A stretch of DNA of 64,000 nt from Telmatactis stephensoni (Eukaryota > Cnidaria > Anthozoa > Actiniaria > Isophelliidae). The position numbers and the translations under genes were made by a program. The notes below the pieces were generated by a model, which worked only from the letters and a program-made list of their open reading frames with translations, had not been told where the DNA came from and did not search any database. Each line of letters begins with the position of its first letter. Within the stretch, counting starts at the first letter, position 1. Shown in pieces: positions 31,867 to 43,680 of this stretch. Location: positions 127,001-191,000 of the forward strand of contig JALIZF010001524.1 in the NCBI GenBank assembly GCA_029948255.1. The letters are read 5' to 3'.

Positions 31867-34800
31867 ATGTCGTCCAAAAGTTATAATTTGGGAAAGAAGT
31901 TTCGCACTAGTTTAAATTCGACTGCTGATAACTCAGACCGAGATACAGACGACACTGAAATTCTTTCAGACGAAGCAGAGGACTTAGCTAGTCAGGCTAA
32001 CACTGCAGTTCTCTTCGATTCGCCCAGTGGATCCCAAATAGAATCTCCTCCATTGCCGACATTCGGCGCCAAAATCGCTTCCAAGCCCCCGAGTAATACT
32101 TCACCAGGTAAGGAATTATTTTGCTTCTATCTGTGTAAAAGCTTCATTAACTTTAATCCCAATTCAAAGTTAATTTTTAAGTGTGGCTGCTCGCTTCGCT
32201 CGCAGCAATTAGGTTCAACTCTGACCTGCACAACATGTGCTCCAGGACCGGACGATAGCGCCAAAATTGCATGCTTCTTGTACAAACGAACTACAAATAT
32301 TCAATCCCTCAAGTACCGGTTCACGGGGTAATGTTACTTATATTTGTGTAATTAAAAGCTCCAACTATTACTTAAACTTGTTTTGAAAAACTGTAAAGTG
32401 CTAAAATGCCTTTTATTTCTTTCTTTTTTTATAGCTTTGAGTCCGGCCTGCGCTAAGCCTAATGGCGCTAAATCCCTGGCTTTCCCTTCTGAAAAACAAC
32501 TTGAAGTCGATCCCTCAGGTATTGTCTGGTCGAAATAAATAATGAATCAAAACTTTTTCCCAACTTTGTAAACTGTAAAACTAAGTTTTTTTTATCAATT
32601 AATAAAATGAGTACTTCATATTTCCAGCTTGGAATCAGAAACGGGTGTTCCAGTGGGTAGAAGAAAATTTCGATAAAGATGTAGCAAAAAAATTTAAAGA
32701 AGAAGAAATCAATGGAGAGGCACTAATGAGTGAGAGAATATTATGTGACACTACAGCTATGGAGAAGTTAGGACTGAAAACAATAGGAAAGCAAGAACAT
32801 TTCAAAAAACTCGTGGGCGGTCTAAAGACTAAAGGTAAAATATGCTAAATATTAAACTTAATATTATTTTAAAGAATTGTCATGTGTTTGCCTCTTCCCT
32901 CCCCTTCCACTTTTATTAGGAAAAAGCATTTACAGCAAGCAATACAATGTACTAGTATTTAACGTCTCACAAGCTACTAGTGTGAATCTGTGAGTGTAAT
33001 TTTATGCATGTCAATGTTGATTTTTGATTGTAGAAAAAGCGGTAAACTTGGATGACAACAAAGACCTGGACAGACTATTAACTCATGGCGAGAAAAAAAA
33101 GCTTACGTGTGAAGACAAGCGCACATACAATACAAAGTAATGGAAATTGTGATTTTGCTAGTTATGAACTATTATATTACTGGAATCAATTTATAAAGCA
33201 CATATAATCGGTTTGCAGTTAGACAATTACTATTTTTCAATATTTTGTTTCTTTGATTGTCTTTCAACTCCTGTTTTCTCTATATTTCAACTCTTATTAA
33301 CAATTATCTGAATTATAGAGGGTAGCTTTATTTGCCTTTTTTTTTTGGTCAGTTTGGTTTAGTTTGTTTCTCTGTTTGGTTTGGTTGTTTGTTTACTTTG
33401 ATTTTGAAAGCGGGCCTATCTGTTTACACTAAAGATGTGAACTATTATTTTCCTTTGCAGAAAGAAGATGATAATTTCTGAAATTAAAAAGGAATGGCCT
33501 GAATCTGACGAAACTCCATCTTTCAGAACCAATTGTGTGGATGATATCAATCGTCTTCACGAATTTGCTAAGCGGATTGCCAGTGATGAGGCCTACATAT
33601 TCAAAAGGTGTTTTTTGGGTGTAAACGCCATTAAAGAAATGGTGAAAAACACCATGAGGGAAAGAAGAAGAAGCTTAAAAGACAATATGGTATATTATAA
33701 CACATCAGGGACTGACACTGCTTCCTCAACACCTGAATCATCTCCACCACTAAAGAAGAAAATGAAATATGACCAATATTTTCATCCAGGTACATATAAC
33801 TCTATAAGAAATTATATTGTTTCATACAATTTTCAAGCCATGAAAATATGGACTTTAGTTGAGAAAGCAAAAAATGTTAAATGTCTGATATCAATTGCTT
33901 TTAATTTCAGACTCAAAATTGTACTGTACAATCATGATAAGGATTATGTCTCTCAACTGATCTGTTATTTCATCAAATTACTCATTTGTGAGAGAACTGT
34001 TTGCAGTGCTTTATATAATTATGTCTGTAGAAATAGAATAATTTTACATAATAGCTGAAAAAGACTATCATGTTTTGCAGTTTAACGTGAAAATATTGAA
34101 ATGACTATGATTTTACAGAATCCTTAATTCTTTATCTACAACTCGAGCTGTTTCAAAGTCAAACTAATGAAGTCATGCTAATGAAGTGGGACTCGAGTTT
34201 GACTTTGAAACATTAGCTCGAGTTGTAGATAAAGAAGGCAACTGGCATCAAAGATTATTTTTAGAAGCATGGCATTCAAAAATAGATAAGAACTCAGAGA
34301 ACAATCATATTCAAATTCCTAATATCTATGATACGCGTGCGCAAGTAGTTAGCTTTAAAATGTGCGTGTAAATCAGGTAAGGGTGATGTTTACACGAGAC
34401 AACTTGCAACAACGATTTTCCGCGCAACACTTTGTCAAATTCATTATTTTGCGCTAAAAGTTTTTAAAATTCAAATCAAACAATTGCAAAGTGTTGGCTA
34501 AGCAAAAATTTCGATAAAAATCCAGTTCCGTTTTGTACGATAAACAGCATAAACTTTACGGGCAACATTTGTTGCACGGAAAATCGTTGTTGCAAGTTGT
34601 CTCGTGTAGCACCACCTTAACGTCTTTACCTGACACTGAAGAAGGTCTGAGACCAGACCGAAACGTCTGTAAGTTTTTCAAAAAACTAAGCCAGAGTCGG
34701 TCGACCTGTATTATTAAAGCTATGATGAATCCTGGCTGCAATTTCAATATATTCAACAGTAATAATGATTTGGTACCAAATTTAATTGATTTTTGCATGC

Positions 34801-35143
34801 TTTGTTGAAAGAAGTGCACACTGAGGCTTTAATGTTATGAACAGTAGTGTCAGTAATGAATCACATTTTATCTCTTTCAGATTTAACACAAGATAGCTCA
34901 AATCTAATTGTGATGATGTGCCTTAACATAAACAGCATTAAAGATGTTCAAATGACCAGGCAATTGCATCCACTAAAGAAGATGTTTGGATTATCCTACT
35001 TAAGAGGGCAAGACAAAAATACCCATGTTAGGGCCATAGCAAATGCCTTGCTCGATAACAATTATGTCAAAATTGAAGAGGGAGCAGACTTGGCAAAACT
35101 TACCAGAGACAACGTTGCGTGTGTCAAAGAACTTGTGCTTTAA
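31867..35143 (+). CDS. SAM-domain partner protein of the CACTA-type element, six exons
   Basis: Exons by splice signal and phase: 31867-32107, 32435-32518, 32628-32834, 33034-33136, 33461-33789 and 34881-35143. They give an open frame of about 408 residues. The N-terminus is acidic and Ser-rich. Exon 3 encodes a SAM domain (VFQWVEENFDKDVAKKFKEE, then EINGEAL, then MEKLGLKTIGKQEHFKKLV). Exons 4-5 are basic, with MRERRRSLKD and PPLKKKMKYD. Exon 6 (LIVMMCLNINSIKDVQ, LHPLKKMFGLSYLRG, ending CVKELVL) looks like a small folded domain I cannot name, with some resemblance to BEN-type DNA-binding modules. SAM domains often polymerise. In plant En/Spm a second protein (TnpA) binds subterminal repeats; this gene is a candidate functional counterpart, by inference only. 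Confidence 0.72.
34129..34237. repeat. Hairpin insertion (small MITE) in the SAM-gene intron
   Basis: TTCTTTATCTACAACTCGAG near 34128 is inverted at about 34217-34237, continuing through TTTCAAAGTCAAACT on both arms. The total is about 110 bp with almost no loop. It is non-coding and lies in intron 5 of the SAM gene. Confidence 0.7.
34385..34613. mobile_element. MITE with ~45-bp inverted repeats in the SAM-gene intron
   Basis: TACACGAGACAACTTGCAAC (34391) and its complement ending at 34608 continue through AACGATTTTCCG and GCAACA. Similarity extends outward into GGTGRTG-like ends. The target duplication is ambiguous (TAA/TTA). Confidence 0.75.
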
Positions 35144-35589
35144 GGTTTGATGTCTACAAAACTACAGACAATCATTTTTGTGATAGTTTAAACGTTATGG
35201 CATAATATTGGATATCTTGTGACTATATTAAGTTCAAAGTTCATGTTGAAAGATATTATCGCAACTTTCAAGCTCATTACTTAAATGCATGTGACAATTT
35301 GATACATAGCGTATTCCATATACTGAATCATTTTGTATATCATTATATTTTGTGTATTGATTGGCTCATTAGAGACCGACACAAATTATACTTAATCGCT
35401 CACGATATGAAACTTTGAAATATGTTTGGCACAATTAGTTTTGTCAATGTTTCAAGGAGTTTAAAGTTTTAGTTTTCCTTATTTAGGATTGTCAATGATT
35501 TATATATATGTTTATATAGATTGAGTTATCCTAGAATAAATATTTTTTGTGTTATAAAGCATGGTTGTTAGTGGGTAATTGGGATATCT

Positions 35590-36070
35590 AGCAGTTGTGG
35601 GAAAGTGACTTTCCACATTTTACCAACTTTGGAAAAGTGATAAACCATTGTGGGTTTTTGGGATATCCATCTTTGGGAAAGCAGTTTTCCACATTTACCA
35701 AGGAGTTTGGAAAAGTGATAAACCATCGTGGGTTTTTGGGATATCCATCTTTGGGAAAGCGATTTTCCACATTTACCAAGGAGTTTGGAAAAGTGATAAA
35801 CCATCGTGGGTTTTTGGGATATCCATCTTTGGGAAAGCGATTTTCCACATTTACCAAGGAGTTTGGAAAAGTGATAAACCATCGTGGGTTTTTGGGATAT
35901 CCATCTTTGGGAAAGCAGTTTTCCACATTTACCAAGGAGTTTGGAAAAGTGAAAAACCATCGTGGGTTTTTGGGATATCCATCTTTGGGAAAGCAGTTTT
36001 CCACATTTACCAAGGAGTTTGGAAAAGTGAAAAACCATCGTGGGTTTTTGGGATATCCACTATGGAAAAT
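35590..36070 (+). repeat. Right subterminal array, ~6 copies of a 78-bp unit
   Basis: ACCAAGGAGTTTGGAAAAGT recurs at 35697 and 35775, 78 bp apart, with GATAAACCATCGTGGG and GGATATCCATCTTTGGGAAA in each unit. The unit shares a core with the left 105-bp unit: TTTGGAA, a few bases, then TGATAAACCA in the same orientation. Degenerate flanking sequence (36080-36218) is rich in AAAACCAC and TTTCCA motifs leading to the terminal repeat. Confidence 0.9.
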
Positions 36071-36218
36071 TACCAGGAAAGCCCAATTTTCCACATTTGG
36101 AAAATAACAAAAACAAATGTGGTTTTTTGAAAAAACCACTGTGGAAAAAAGGCATTTTTTCCAAATATGGAAAATATTTGAAAACCATATAAAAACCACA
36201 TAAAAACCACAATAAATA

Positions 36219-36249
36219 CACATGTGGAAATTTGGAATTTTTTCCTGTG
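36219..36249 (-). repeat. Right terminal inverted repeat of CACTA-type element
   Basis: This is the exact reverse complement of 20013-20043, followed by the second AAT target-duplication copy. Confidence 0.9.
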
Positions 36250-36569
36250 AATATGTCATTGTAGTAAGGGGTTTTACGGAGCTAATGTTTGGTGATTGCA
36301 CACCAGGTGCAGAGGAAGAGATGTAAGTGGTGTCCCCTCAAAAGCAAGCAAAGATAGGTTATTAAATGCCTTTTGTTGAAATTAAAACTCATGAGATATA
36401 CACACACACACACATTACTCATGTCAGACATGTCACCTAACACATTAACACCTAATCCCATGTTCATGTAGAGATTTAATCCACAATTTAATTTGTCATT
36501 GAGATATATTTCTTTGATTCCTGTGTAGAAAAAGAAGTTTACATTGTATATCTAAAACATTATATTTTT

Positions 36570-36750
36570 CTTTAAGATACAAGGCTTACTAGTACTGTAC
36601 AAAAACGCCATCTCCTTAACATAGGAATGAAAAAGTTGGAGGCATTAGATGTAATAATTAGGGATTCAGAGGAAGCTCTGATAACGAAATTTATCAAGAA
36701 CTTTTTTCCAATTCATGGAACAGTTTTGGAAATTGGAAGAAGTGAAGGTA
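36570..36750 (+). pseudogene. Isolated exon-like segment, function unknown
   Basis: After a pyrimidine-rich acceptor (TTTTTCTTTAAG) an open frame encodes LLNIGMKKLEALDVIIRDSE and then LITKFIKNFFPIHG, ending in EIGRSEG before gtatat. An open continuation to 37001 may be intron read-through. I do not recognise the family. It lies between two large elements and could be a remnant of the pre-existing sequence. Confidence 0.3.
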
Positions 36751-36759
36751 TATTTAATG

Positions 36760-37862
36760 CTACACTGTACATTTCTTTCCCATGGTCCCATATTATTAAG
36801 TTCGGTTTTGCTACAATATATGCCAGACTAAAGTCTCCAATGGTAACAAAGCAAAAGGCTACATTAAAGCTAACAAAGCTGTCAGGAATTGTAAATGAAA
36901 ATATCATCTCAAGCATGATAAGGCCTGGGTCTAAGCTTAAATTACAAAAAAATCCTTTTTCATTTTATTTCAAAATGAGGGTAGCTGAGTCACGTGACTA
37001 ACCAGGTGACGTTTTAACTGCACAGCAACTCACAAAAATGGACCGAATAAAATTTTCTTTTTAAAACTTGTTTCTATTAGCAACACATTCATTGATAAAT
37101 TTCTTCAAAACCTGTGCTTTACATAGATGTCTAGATATTAAGACAAAGATGGAAAATGAAGACGAATCGTGATTTTGCTCTTTTTGGATGTTCAAGCGTT
37201 CCTAGAAGTTTTGTCTGTATTGGAAATCATCCATGAAAAGCCTAGATGTGTGTATTTTTACTATTTCTATGTTAAAACTTCAAAATTTTACAATGAAAAC
37301 GTTTTGATCGGCCCATTTTCTAAAAAAACTATAGTATTAGGGGCATATACATGTGCATGGTGTACATGTACAAAATTAATTTAGTTTTGACAGTCACAAA
37401 AAAAAGCAGGGGACTGGGACCTAGTTTTTTTTAAATGTGTCAATAACCTTTACCCATGATGTTTAGTGAGTCCTGTACTAGTCAAAGCCTTTTATTGCAT
37501 ACTATTGTGTTCTACAATGTTGATCCGACAATAAAACAGCTGTTTTAGTAGCTAATTAAACAATACTAGTATACAATGGTTTTGAGTGGAATGCTGTGGA
37601 ATATCCTACGAGTCACACAAGTGATGAGTGGGATATCCATGGTGTACCACGACAAACCATTGTATAACTATTTTATCCCACACCATAGAAACTACAGCCA
37701 ATTACTGCAATGCATCTTGGAAGGCAGTTAAATACCGCCGAATATACAGTACAACGGTTTTCCTGCTTTCTGATTGGCCCATATATAGCAAATTATGTAA
37801 CAAAGAAAGATTATTATAAATATGCATTTTTTTGAATAGAGAAAAATGGGACAGCAATCATT
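36760..37862. other. Non-coding interval
   Basis: No supported gene. A small inverted pair, ATACAATGGTTT near 37572 and AAACCATTGTAT near 37655, suggests a short hairpin insertion. Confidence 0.35.
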
Positions 37863-37863
37863 A

Positions 37864-38005
37864 CCACCGTGTGCAAAATTACGCGTCCCGCCAGACTAAA
37901 GTCTCGATTGGAAATTGGTCAATAGGCTACCGGGAAAGCCAGTTAACTGTTCAGACAGTCACACAAACAGGCGGGGTTTTATAGTCGGCGAGTTATCACA
38001 ACAGT
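37864..38005 (+). repeat. Left 142-bp terminal inverted repeat, probable transposase promoter
   Basis: It is identical to the reverse complement of 42784-42925. It ends 12 bp before the transposase ATG, so it must contain or adjoin the promoter. GGGGTTTTATAGTCGGCGAG near 37974 includes a TATA-like TTTTATAG. Confidence 0.92.
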
Positions 38006-38017
38006 CAATCGACAAAA

Positions 38018-40222
38018 ATGGTTGCTAGATTTCCCACTTCAGTGAGATGGAGAGTAGTGTACCTCAGTATACACGAAAGGCTAGGTGCTACTGAAATTGC
38101 TAACAGGCTGTATGTTAGTACGACATTCGTTAAAAAGATATTGCGAATTTACCAAACTACCAATGGCGTAGACTACCCGCGGCAGCGATCTGGAAGAAAA
38201 CGAAAACTCGATGGTCAGTATTTAATAATGTTGTGTTATTTCAGTACTATCTGCTCTGTAAACGCTTTTAACATTTCACTGATTTTCTGACCATTTCTTT
38301 ATTTAGCAAACGATCTTCTGCTTCTAAAGGTTCTCATTCAACGTTATCCTGAAATGTATGAAGATGAAATGTCTGAGTGGATTCAAAACGTCGCTGGTAA
38401 AATAATTGATAGATCGACGATTCATAGATATATAAGAAAAATGGGTTACACCAGAAGAAAGGCAAGTGTAGACGTAATCAATTATAATTTCACTAGTTCG
38501 TCGACTGAGTCTTGAAATGTCACGGTATGTAGAATACAAATTTTTTTTAAACTTTTAGCAATATTGCGCTGAAATTTCCACAACTGTGCTGACATTGATT
38601 TTGATAAAATTTTATTTTAATTTTGTAGCTCAACGTAATAGCAAAGGAGCGTGATGAAAGAAGACGCGCTGAGTTTCGTCGAACGATTGCAGATTTTGAT
38701 AGCCATCAATTTATGTTCATTGATGAATCTGCACGAGACGAACGAACTTATCAAGTAAGATATTCTGAAGTATGCCGAGGTTTAATCATGATAGACATAT
38801 ATTTATATATTTCTTTTCAATAAAATCCTAACAGCTAGCTACTGCTGCAGTATCAGTGTTTCAGAGCGCCATTCCATTAAAACAAAGTTGAAGTACATTT
38901 TCATTTTTTTTTTTCAGAGAAGATATGCTAATGAGCTGCGAGGAACTGGTCGCGTATCGGTTAAAGGAAATTTTACTCGTGGAAGTCGTTTCAGTGTCCT
39001 TAGTGCTATCAGTTCTAGAGGAGTTGAAGCTTCGCAAACAATTTCTGGAGCTTTCAACAGGCAGCAGTTTGAATTTGCTTTGGAAAACTTCATCTTACCC
39101 AAAGTCGGGTCTGTAGCTCAAAAGGAACCATGCTCCGTCGTTGTAATGGATAATTGCAATATTCATAAATCTCAAGCTGTTTTAAATGCAGTTCGAAATA
39201 AAGGAGGCATCGTTGTCTTTCTCCCGTGAGTGTTATAATAGTTTTTGCCCTCTTATATGAATGAATAAACAAATGAATGAATGAATGAATGAATGAATGA
39301 ACGAACGAATAAATGAATGAATGAACGAATGAATGAACGAATAAATGAATGAATGAACAAATGAATGAATGAACAAATGAATGAATGAATGAACAAATAA
39401 ATGAATGAATGAACGAATAAATGAATGAATGAATGAACAAATGAATGAATGAATGAACAAATGAATGAATGAATGAACAAATAAATGAATGAATGAACAA
39501 ATGAATGAATGAATGAACAAATAAATGAATGAACGAATAAATGAATGAATGAACAAATAAGTGAATGAACAAATAAATGAATGAATGAATGAACGAATAA
39601 ATGAATGAACAAATGAATGAACAAATGAATGAATGAATGAATAAATAAATGAATGAATGAACAAATGAATGAATGAATGAACGAATAAATGAATGAATGA
39701 ATGAACAAATGAATGAATGAATGAACAAATAAATGAATGAATGAATAAATGAATGAATGAACAAATAAGTGAATGAACAAATAAATGAATGAATGAATGA
39801 ACGAATAAATGAATGAACAAATGAATGAACAAATGAATGAATGAATGAATAAATAAATGAATGAATGAACAAATGAATGAATAAACTAATAAAGGGTTGT
39901 GTTAAATTAATTTATATAATAAAATCTTGTTCATTTCAGTCCATATTCCCCAGATCTTAATCCTATTGAGAACTGTTTTAATGCAGCTAAAACTTGGTTT
40001 AAAAGACATCCAGAGGTATGCCGAAGATACCCAAAAAGGTGCTTTGAAATTGCACTTGAGCAGGTAATTAATACTTACACAGTAACAACTTTATTTTCAT
40101 CTCTCTCCAATTTCAAACTGGTATGTTAGACAACAGATAAATGAGCAAAAATCATTATGTCTATTATACAGATAACAAAAGCTGATTGCTTTGGTTTTCT
40201 TCAAGACTGTGGGTATCTGTAA
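38018..40222 (+). CDS. Tc1-like DD34E transposase, six exons
   Basis: Exons 38018-38213, 38307-38461 (GC donor), 38629-38754, 38918-39225, 39940-40063 and 40172-40222 give an open frame of about 319 residues. The N-terminus has paired helix-turn-helix character: SVRWRVVYLSIHERLGATEI, then TTFVKKILRIYQTTNG, then a basic PRQRSGRKRK link. The catalytic triad is Asp in FIDES (exon 3), Asp in VVMDNCNIHKS (exon 4) and Glu in YSPDLNPIEN (exon 5); 34 residues separate the last two, the Tc1 DD34E spacing. Five introns are many for this family. Intron 4 is swollen by a TGAA microsatellite. Confidence 0.9.
39255..39890. repeat. TGAA-type microsatellite with internal duplication
   Basis: About 630 bp of (TGAA)n interspersed with CAAA, CGAA and TAAA variants fill intron 4 of the Tc1-like transposase. 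A stretch starting AACAAATAAGTGAATG at 39552 recurs at about 39760, a segmental duplication with a period near 208 bp. Long open frames on the minus strand here (Phe-Ile-His-Ser runs) are periodicity artefacts. Confidence 0.93.
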
Positions 40223-40571
40223 CAGAATGACTGAAAAACTGCAGTATTGTAAAATGAACTTTAATTTACTTATAACATGTCCAGGAATCATCTCTCCAAA
40301 TGTTTTGTAACACTGTTGTTCTTAATTGATTTGAGTCAAAACAACCAACCTATCAAACTATACGTTGGTATGATGTCAGTTTTTGAATCCTAGCCAACTC
40401 ACTACTTTACTACCAAAATGTGAAAGCACTTAATACTATTGTTCTTTTGAGCCAAAAACAACAAACAAACTCAATGTAACTAATGATGTCAGTTAAGTGA
40501 ATTTTAGTCAATAAAGCACTTAATATGTAAACATCTAGCTACAAAAAACATGAAAACAGCATACACCACTT

Positions 40572-42765
40572 TTAGTGGTGTTCATCTTCTTGCATATTTG
40601 AACAACTGATTGAAGATCCTGGTGTCTCTGGTGAAGTTGGTGAAAGATTTGGTGCAATAGCTGGTCTTTGGAGAGCCCAAGGACTTGTGGTCTAAATTGA
40701 AACAAATACATTAATTTCAATAAAAACGATGTATGATACAAACTAAATATCCATTATTAAAAAGGTTTTATCTCAGCCCAAGGTGAAATTGGGAGTGCCA
40801 AGGGATTTGTCAAAAGTCAGCAAGAGGAAGTTTGGGGGAGGGGGAAAGGGGAGGAAGAGTTGGAAAATAGGGGAAGGGTCATAACTTTTAATAGCACTTA
40901 GTAAGGGAGGGTGGTCATAATACAAAAAGGAAATGAAATTTGGTATATGCTAAATCCCAGGGTAGGGTCAAGAAATTTCATTCTCAAATGACATTCATAG
41001 CTAGGTCAGAAATATGATTATATTACCTGTTGCTGGAACATGGACATGCCAGTTGCCATGATTGCCATTAGAGAGTTTTGAAATGTTTCAGCTCTCTTGC
41101 TTTCCAATTCTAATCGTTGCTGATTCTGTAAAATCATAGCTTTCAAAAGGTCATCTGTTGACATACTTTTTGTGCTATCACCCTTCTTAGTAAAATCTTT
41201 TGATTTGGGTGGGACTCCAACTTGCTCTATGTATTCCTCCCAGTGTGGTTCTTCTCCAACACCAGCTGATTTCCCCTCTAAGATGAGGTCTGTCCACAGT
41301 TTCAGATGTTTGACTCCATAACGTCCAAGGGCACCCTTCTTTTCCAAATCCCTCACAAGAGCAATGTGAATGTCATTCCACAACTCATTTTCAGTGGCTG
41401 TTTTCTTGCCCTTGAGGTCTTCCAAAGCGTCTGTATTGAACTTTAGAGATCTTTTCCTAGATGATGAAGTGGGCGTTGTCCCTAAAGCATAACCAGAAAC
41501 TTATATTTAGTTTTTTTCTTATAAAGTGAAATACAAGTACAAATTAGTGATAGCTAAGCAACAAATATCATTACACATCTTAGCCATGCTTTACAGATAG
41601 TTTGTAACATAACATGAAGAGGAAAAACAAACTCAGCAAAAAGAGGGGTGTTTATAAGTATAATAAAAAGGTGCGTTTGAAAAACAGTTTGAACTTTGTA
41701 AAAGAAAATAGTCAATCCAATTTCTTTCTCTTGCTTTTATTACCAGTAAACAAACGTATTTGTACAAAAACTTACACGTTTCAGAGGTCGCATTACTAGA
41801 TACGCAGGCAATCCTGACACTTGGAGTTTTTCCTTTGGTATTACGATACTCTTCTACACAAGAACGCCAATCCTTGTCAGTGTTTAGCGACACTATCTGT
41901 TTGTTGCCTTTGCGCAGATAGTAAAGGCCTTTGGATGGTAGAAATTCTGTTTCGCCGTCCACATCTTTCAGTTCTTGCTTCAGATTTGTCAGAGAGCAGC
42001 TTTGCGAAATCCCGTGTAACACCATAGACGACTTTGACAGCTGTATTTCTTTGCTCAGTGAGAAAACAAATACGTCCATCTCGTTCGAGTTCTTCGCCAC
42101 GAGTCGAGGTGATCGCCTCAATGGTGAAAACGCCAGTAAATTGGAACCTATTTCAAATATTAATTATTAAATTTGTAAGCGTGTAAATCGATGTTTTGTG
42201 ATACAGCAAATGACTTACTTTTGAGTGACCAGTCGACCGCCATGACAATAGACGCCGTCATTCCTGTTCTCTTTTTTCCGCTAGGGTATTGCAAAGGATA
42301 TTCGTTTAGCATTGATGGAATATCTTCGTCAGAATTAACAGCAACAAGAGATTTACTCTTTCCTCGTTTTTTGTAGTACAATTGATGTATTTTGATGTTT
42401 TCTTTATCTTCCGCTTTGGCTCGGCTGATGTAGTCGTGGACACATGATTTCAAAGTCTCGAAAGTCCATCTATTCGGCATTTCAAAGGGCGCACATGCGG
42501 CACCATCCACCTTCCCATTCTTGGTTTGTAAGTAAAGTGTAACCTCTCTCTAAAATACATAATACAGGTATTTTCAGTTGACTAGGAAGTCCAAATCCTT
42601 TCCGATCAATTTCAGTCGGCTCAATTGACATATTACATTGATTGCGCCGCTATGATTAATTGGAATACATACCACGTTGTCTGGCTCATCCCAGATTTGG
42701 GTTTCTTCCAAAGAAGGAAGCTCTACTTGGACGACTTCACAGTCTTCACTATCCATGTAATCCAT
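40572..42765 (-). CDS. Second gene of the Tc1-like element, five exons, unknown function
   Basis: Exons 42765-42673, 42549-42219, 42147-41776, 41481-41027 and 40691-40572 keep one frame for about 456 residues. Exon 1 is acidic. Exons 2 and 3 each hold a segment with the flavour of a ubiquitin-fold/PB1-like unit: YYKKRGKSKSLVAVNSDEDI and KGLYYLRKGNKQIVSLNTDK are parallel blocks, suggesting an internal duplication. Exon 4 has KTATENELWNDIHIALVRDL and GALGRYGVKHLKLWTDLILE, then a basic linker and a Gln/Met-rich helix; exon 5 is a Pro/Ser-rich tail. The SPRRSPRLVAKNS-type start of exon 3 is basic. I cannot name the family. Position suggests an accessory to transposition (inference). Confidence 0.75.
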
Positions 42766-42783
42766 TTTCTGCGTTCTCTCTGT

Positions 42784-42925
42784 ACTGTTGTGATAACTCG
42801 CCGACTATAAAACCCCGCCTGTTTGTGTGACTGTCTGAACAGTTAACTGGCTTTCCCGGTAGCCTATTGACCAATTTCCAATCGAGACTTTAGTCTGGCG
42901 GGACGCGTAATTTTGCACACGGTGG
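42784..42925 (-). repeat. Right 142-bp terminal inverted repeat
   Basis: This perfect inverted copy of the left repeat ends 18 bp before the ATG of the minus-strand gene. Each repeat therefore probably drives one gene. Confidence 0.92.
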
Positions 42926-42929
42926 TAAT

Positions 42930-43680
42930 ATAAAGTGCAATAAATAGTGCTTGTTGAATATCAATACATCTAACTGAATATTTGAAAACAAGATTATTTG
43001 AAGATTTCCTTAGCAAAGAAAATTTTGTCTAAATTCCTGACCCACTCATAAACTAACTAGTGATATCCTACATGCATAACTTAAGCAAAGCAAGAATTGA
43101 AAATTTGATCAGGTTTGAACAATCTGAAATATAATTTTAAATAATGATACATGTTTGGCTATTTTGTTACTGGCTAATTTTCAGAATGTAACAATCAATT
43201 AATTCCTAACTTGTTTTTATCTTTTAAAAGGTGTTAGAAGTAATTCATTGATTGAGAATATATCAGAGAGCCCTAATCAGGTCATTCATTATTTTGTTTT
43301 ACTTTCAGTTGCTCATGATCGCAAAAGCTCATATGTCGTCCTGAGACTGTTTAAGATAGCTGAGTACCCTTTCAATGATTGAGGTGTTATATTTTTAAAG
43401 GTGCAAGAATTCGAGGATGCATAAGAAAACAACAAGGCGGGGAGATCTCTGCACTAGTTCAAAGAAGCAATCTGAATATCGGCAAGGATATGAGGCAAGG
43501 ATATGAGGGCTCTGTTTTATTACAAAAGAGTACTCTATTTATTCTTTATAGATTGAACTCTCTTTAAGCTTTCGAAGGGACAAATGCAACTTGCTTTTCT
43601 TGTAGAAAACTTTCAATATTCATCACTAGCTCCAACTCGCTTGTGTTTGATTCTAATATCCACGATAGAAAAACTGAAAA
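42930..43680. other. Interval without a supported gene
   Basis: AT-rich sequence. An ORF at 43379-43567 (62 codons) has the repeated string GGCAAGGATATGAGG but no recognisable domain. Confidence 0.35.

Larger units (their letters stand above)
37864..42925. mobile_element. 5.06-kb Tc1-like element with a second gene
   Basis: Perfect 142-bp terminal inverted repeats (37864-38005 and 42784-42925) begin CCACCGTGTGCAAAATTACG and are flanked by TA at 37862-37863 and 42926-42927. A plus-strand DD34E transposase starts 12 bp inside the left repeat, and a minus-strand gene starts 18 bp inside the right repeat. They converge, with stops 350 bp apart. Both spliced frames are open and both repeats read as perfect, so the copy looks young and possibly active. 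Tc1/mariner elements normally carry only a transposase, so the second gene is the surprise. Confidence 0.93.

Noticed and set aside
35568..36301. ORFs of 124-237 codons on both strands
   Set aside because: These are read-through of the 78-bp subterminal repeat, whose length is a multiple of three.
39090..39872. Phe-Ile-His-Ser repeat ORFs on the minus strand
   Set aside because: These are translations of the TGAA-type microsatellite in an intron.
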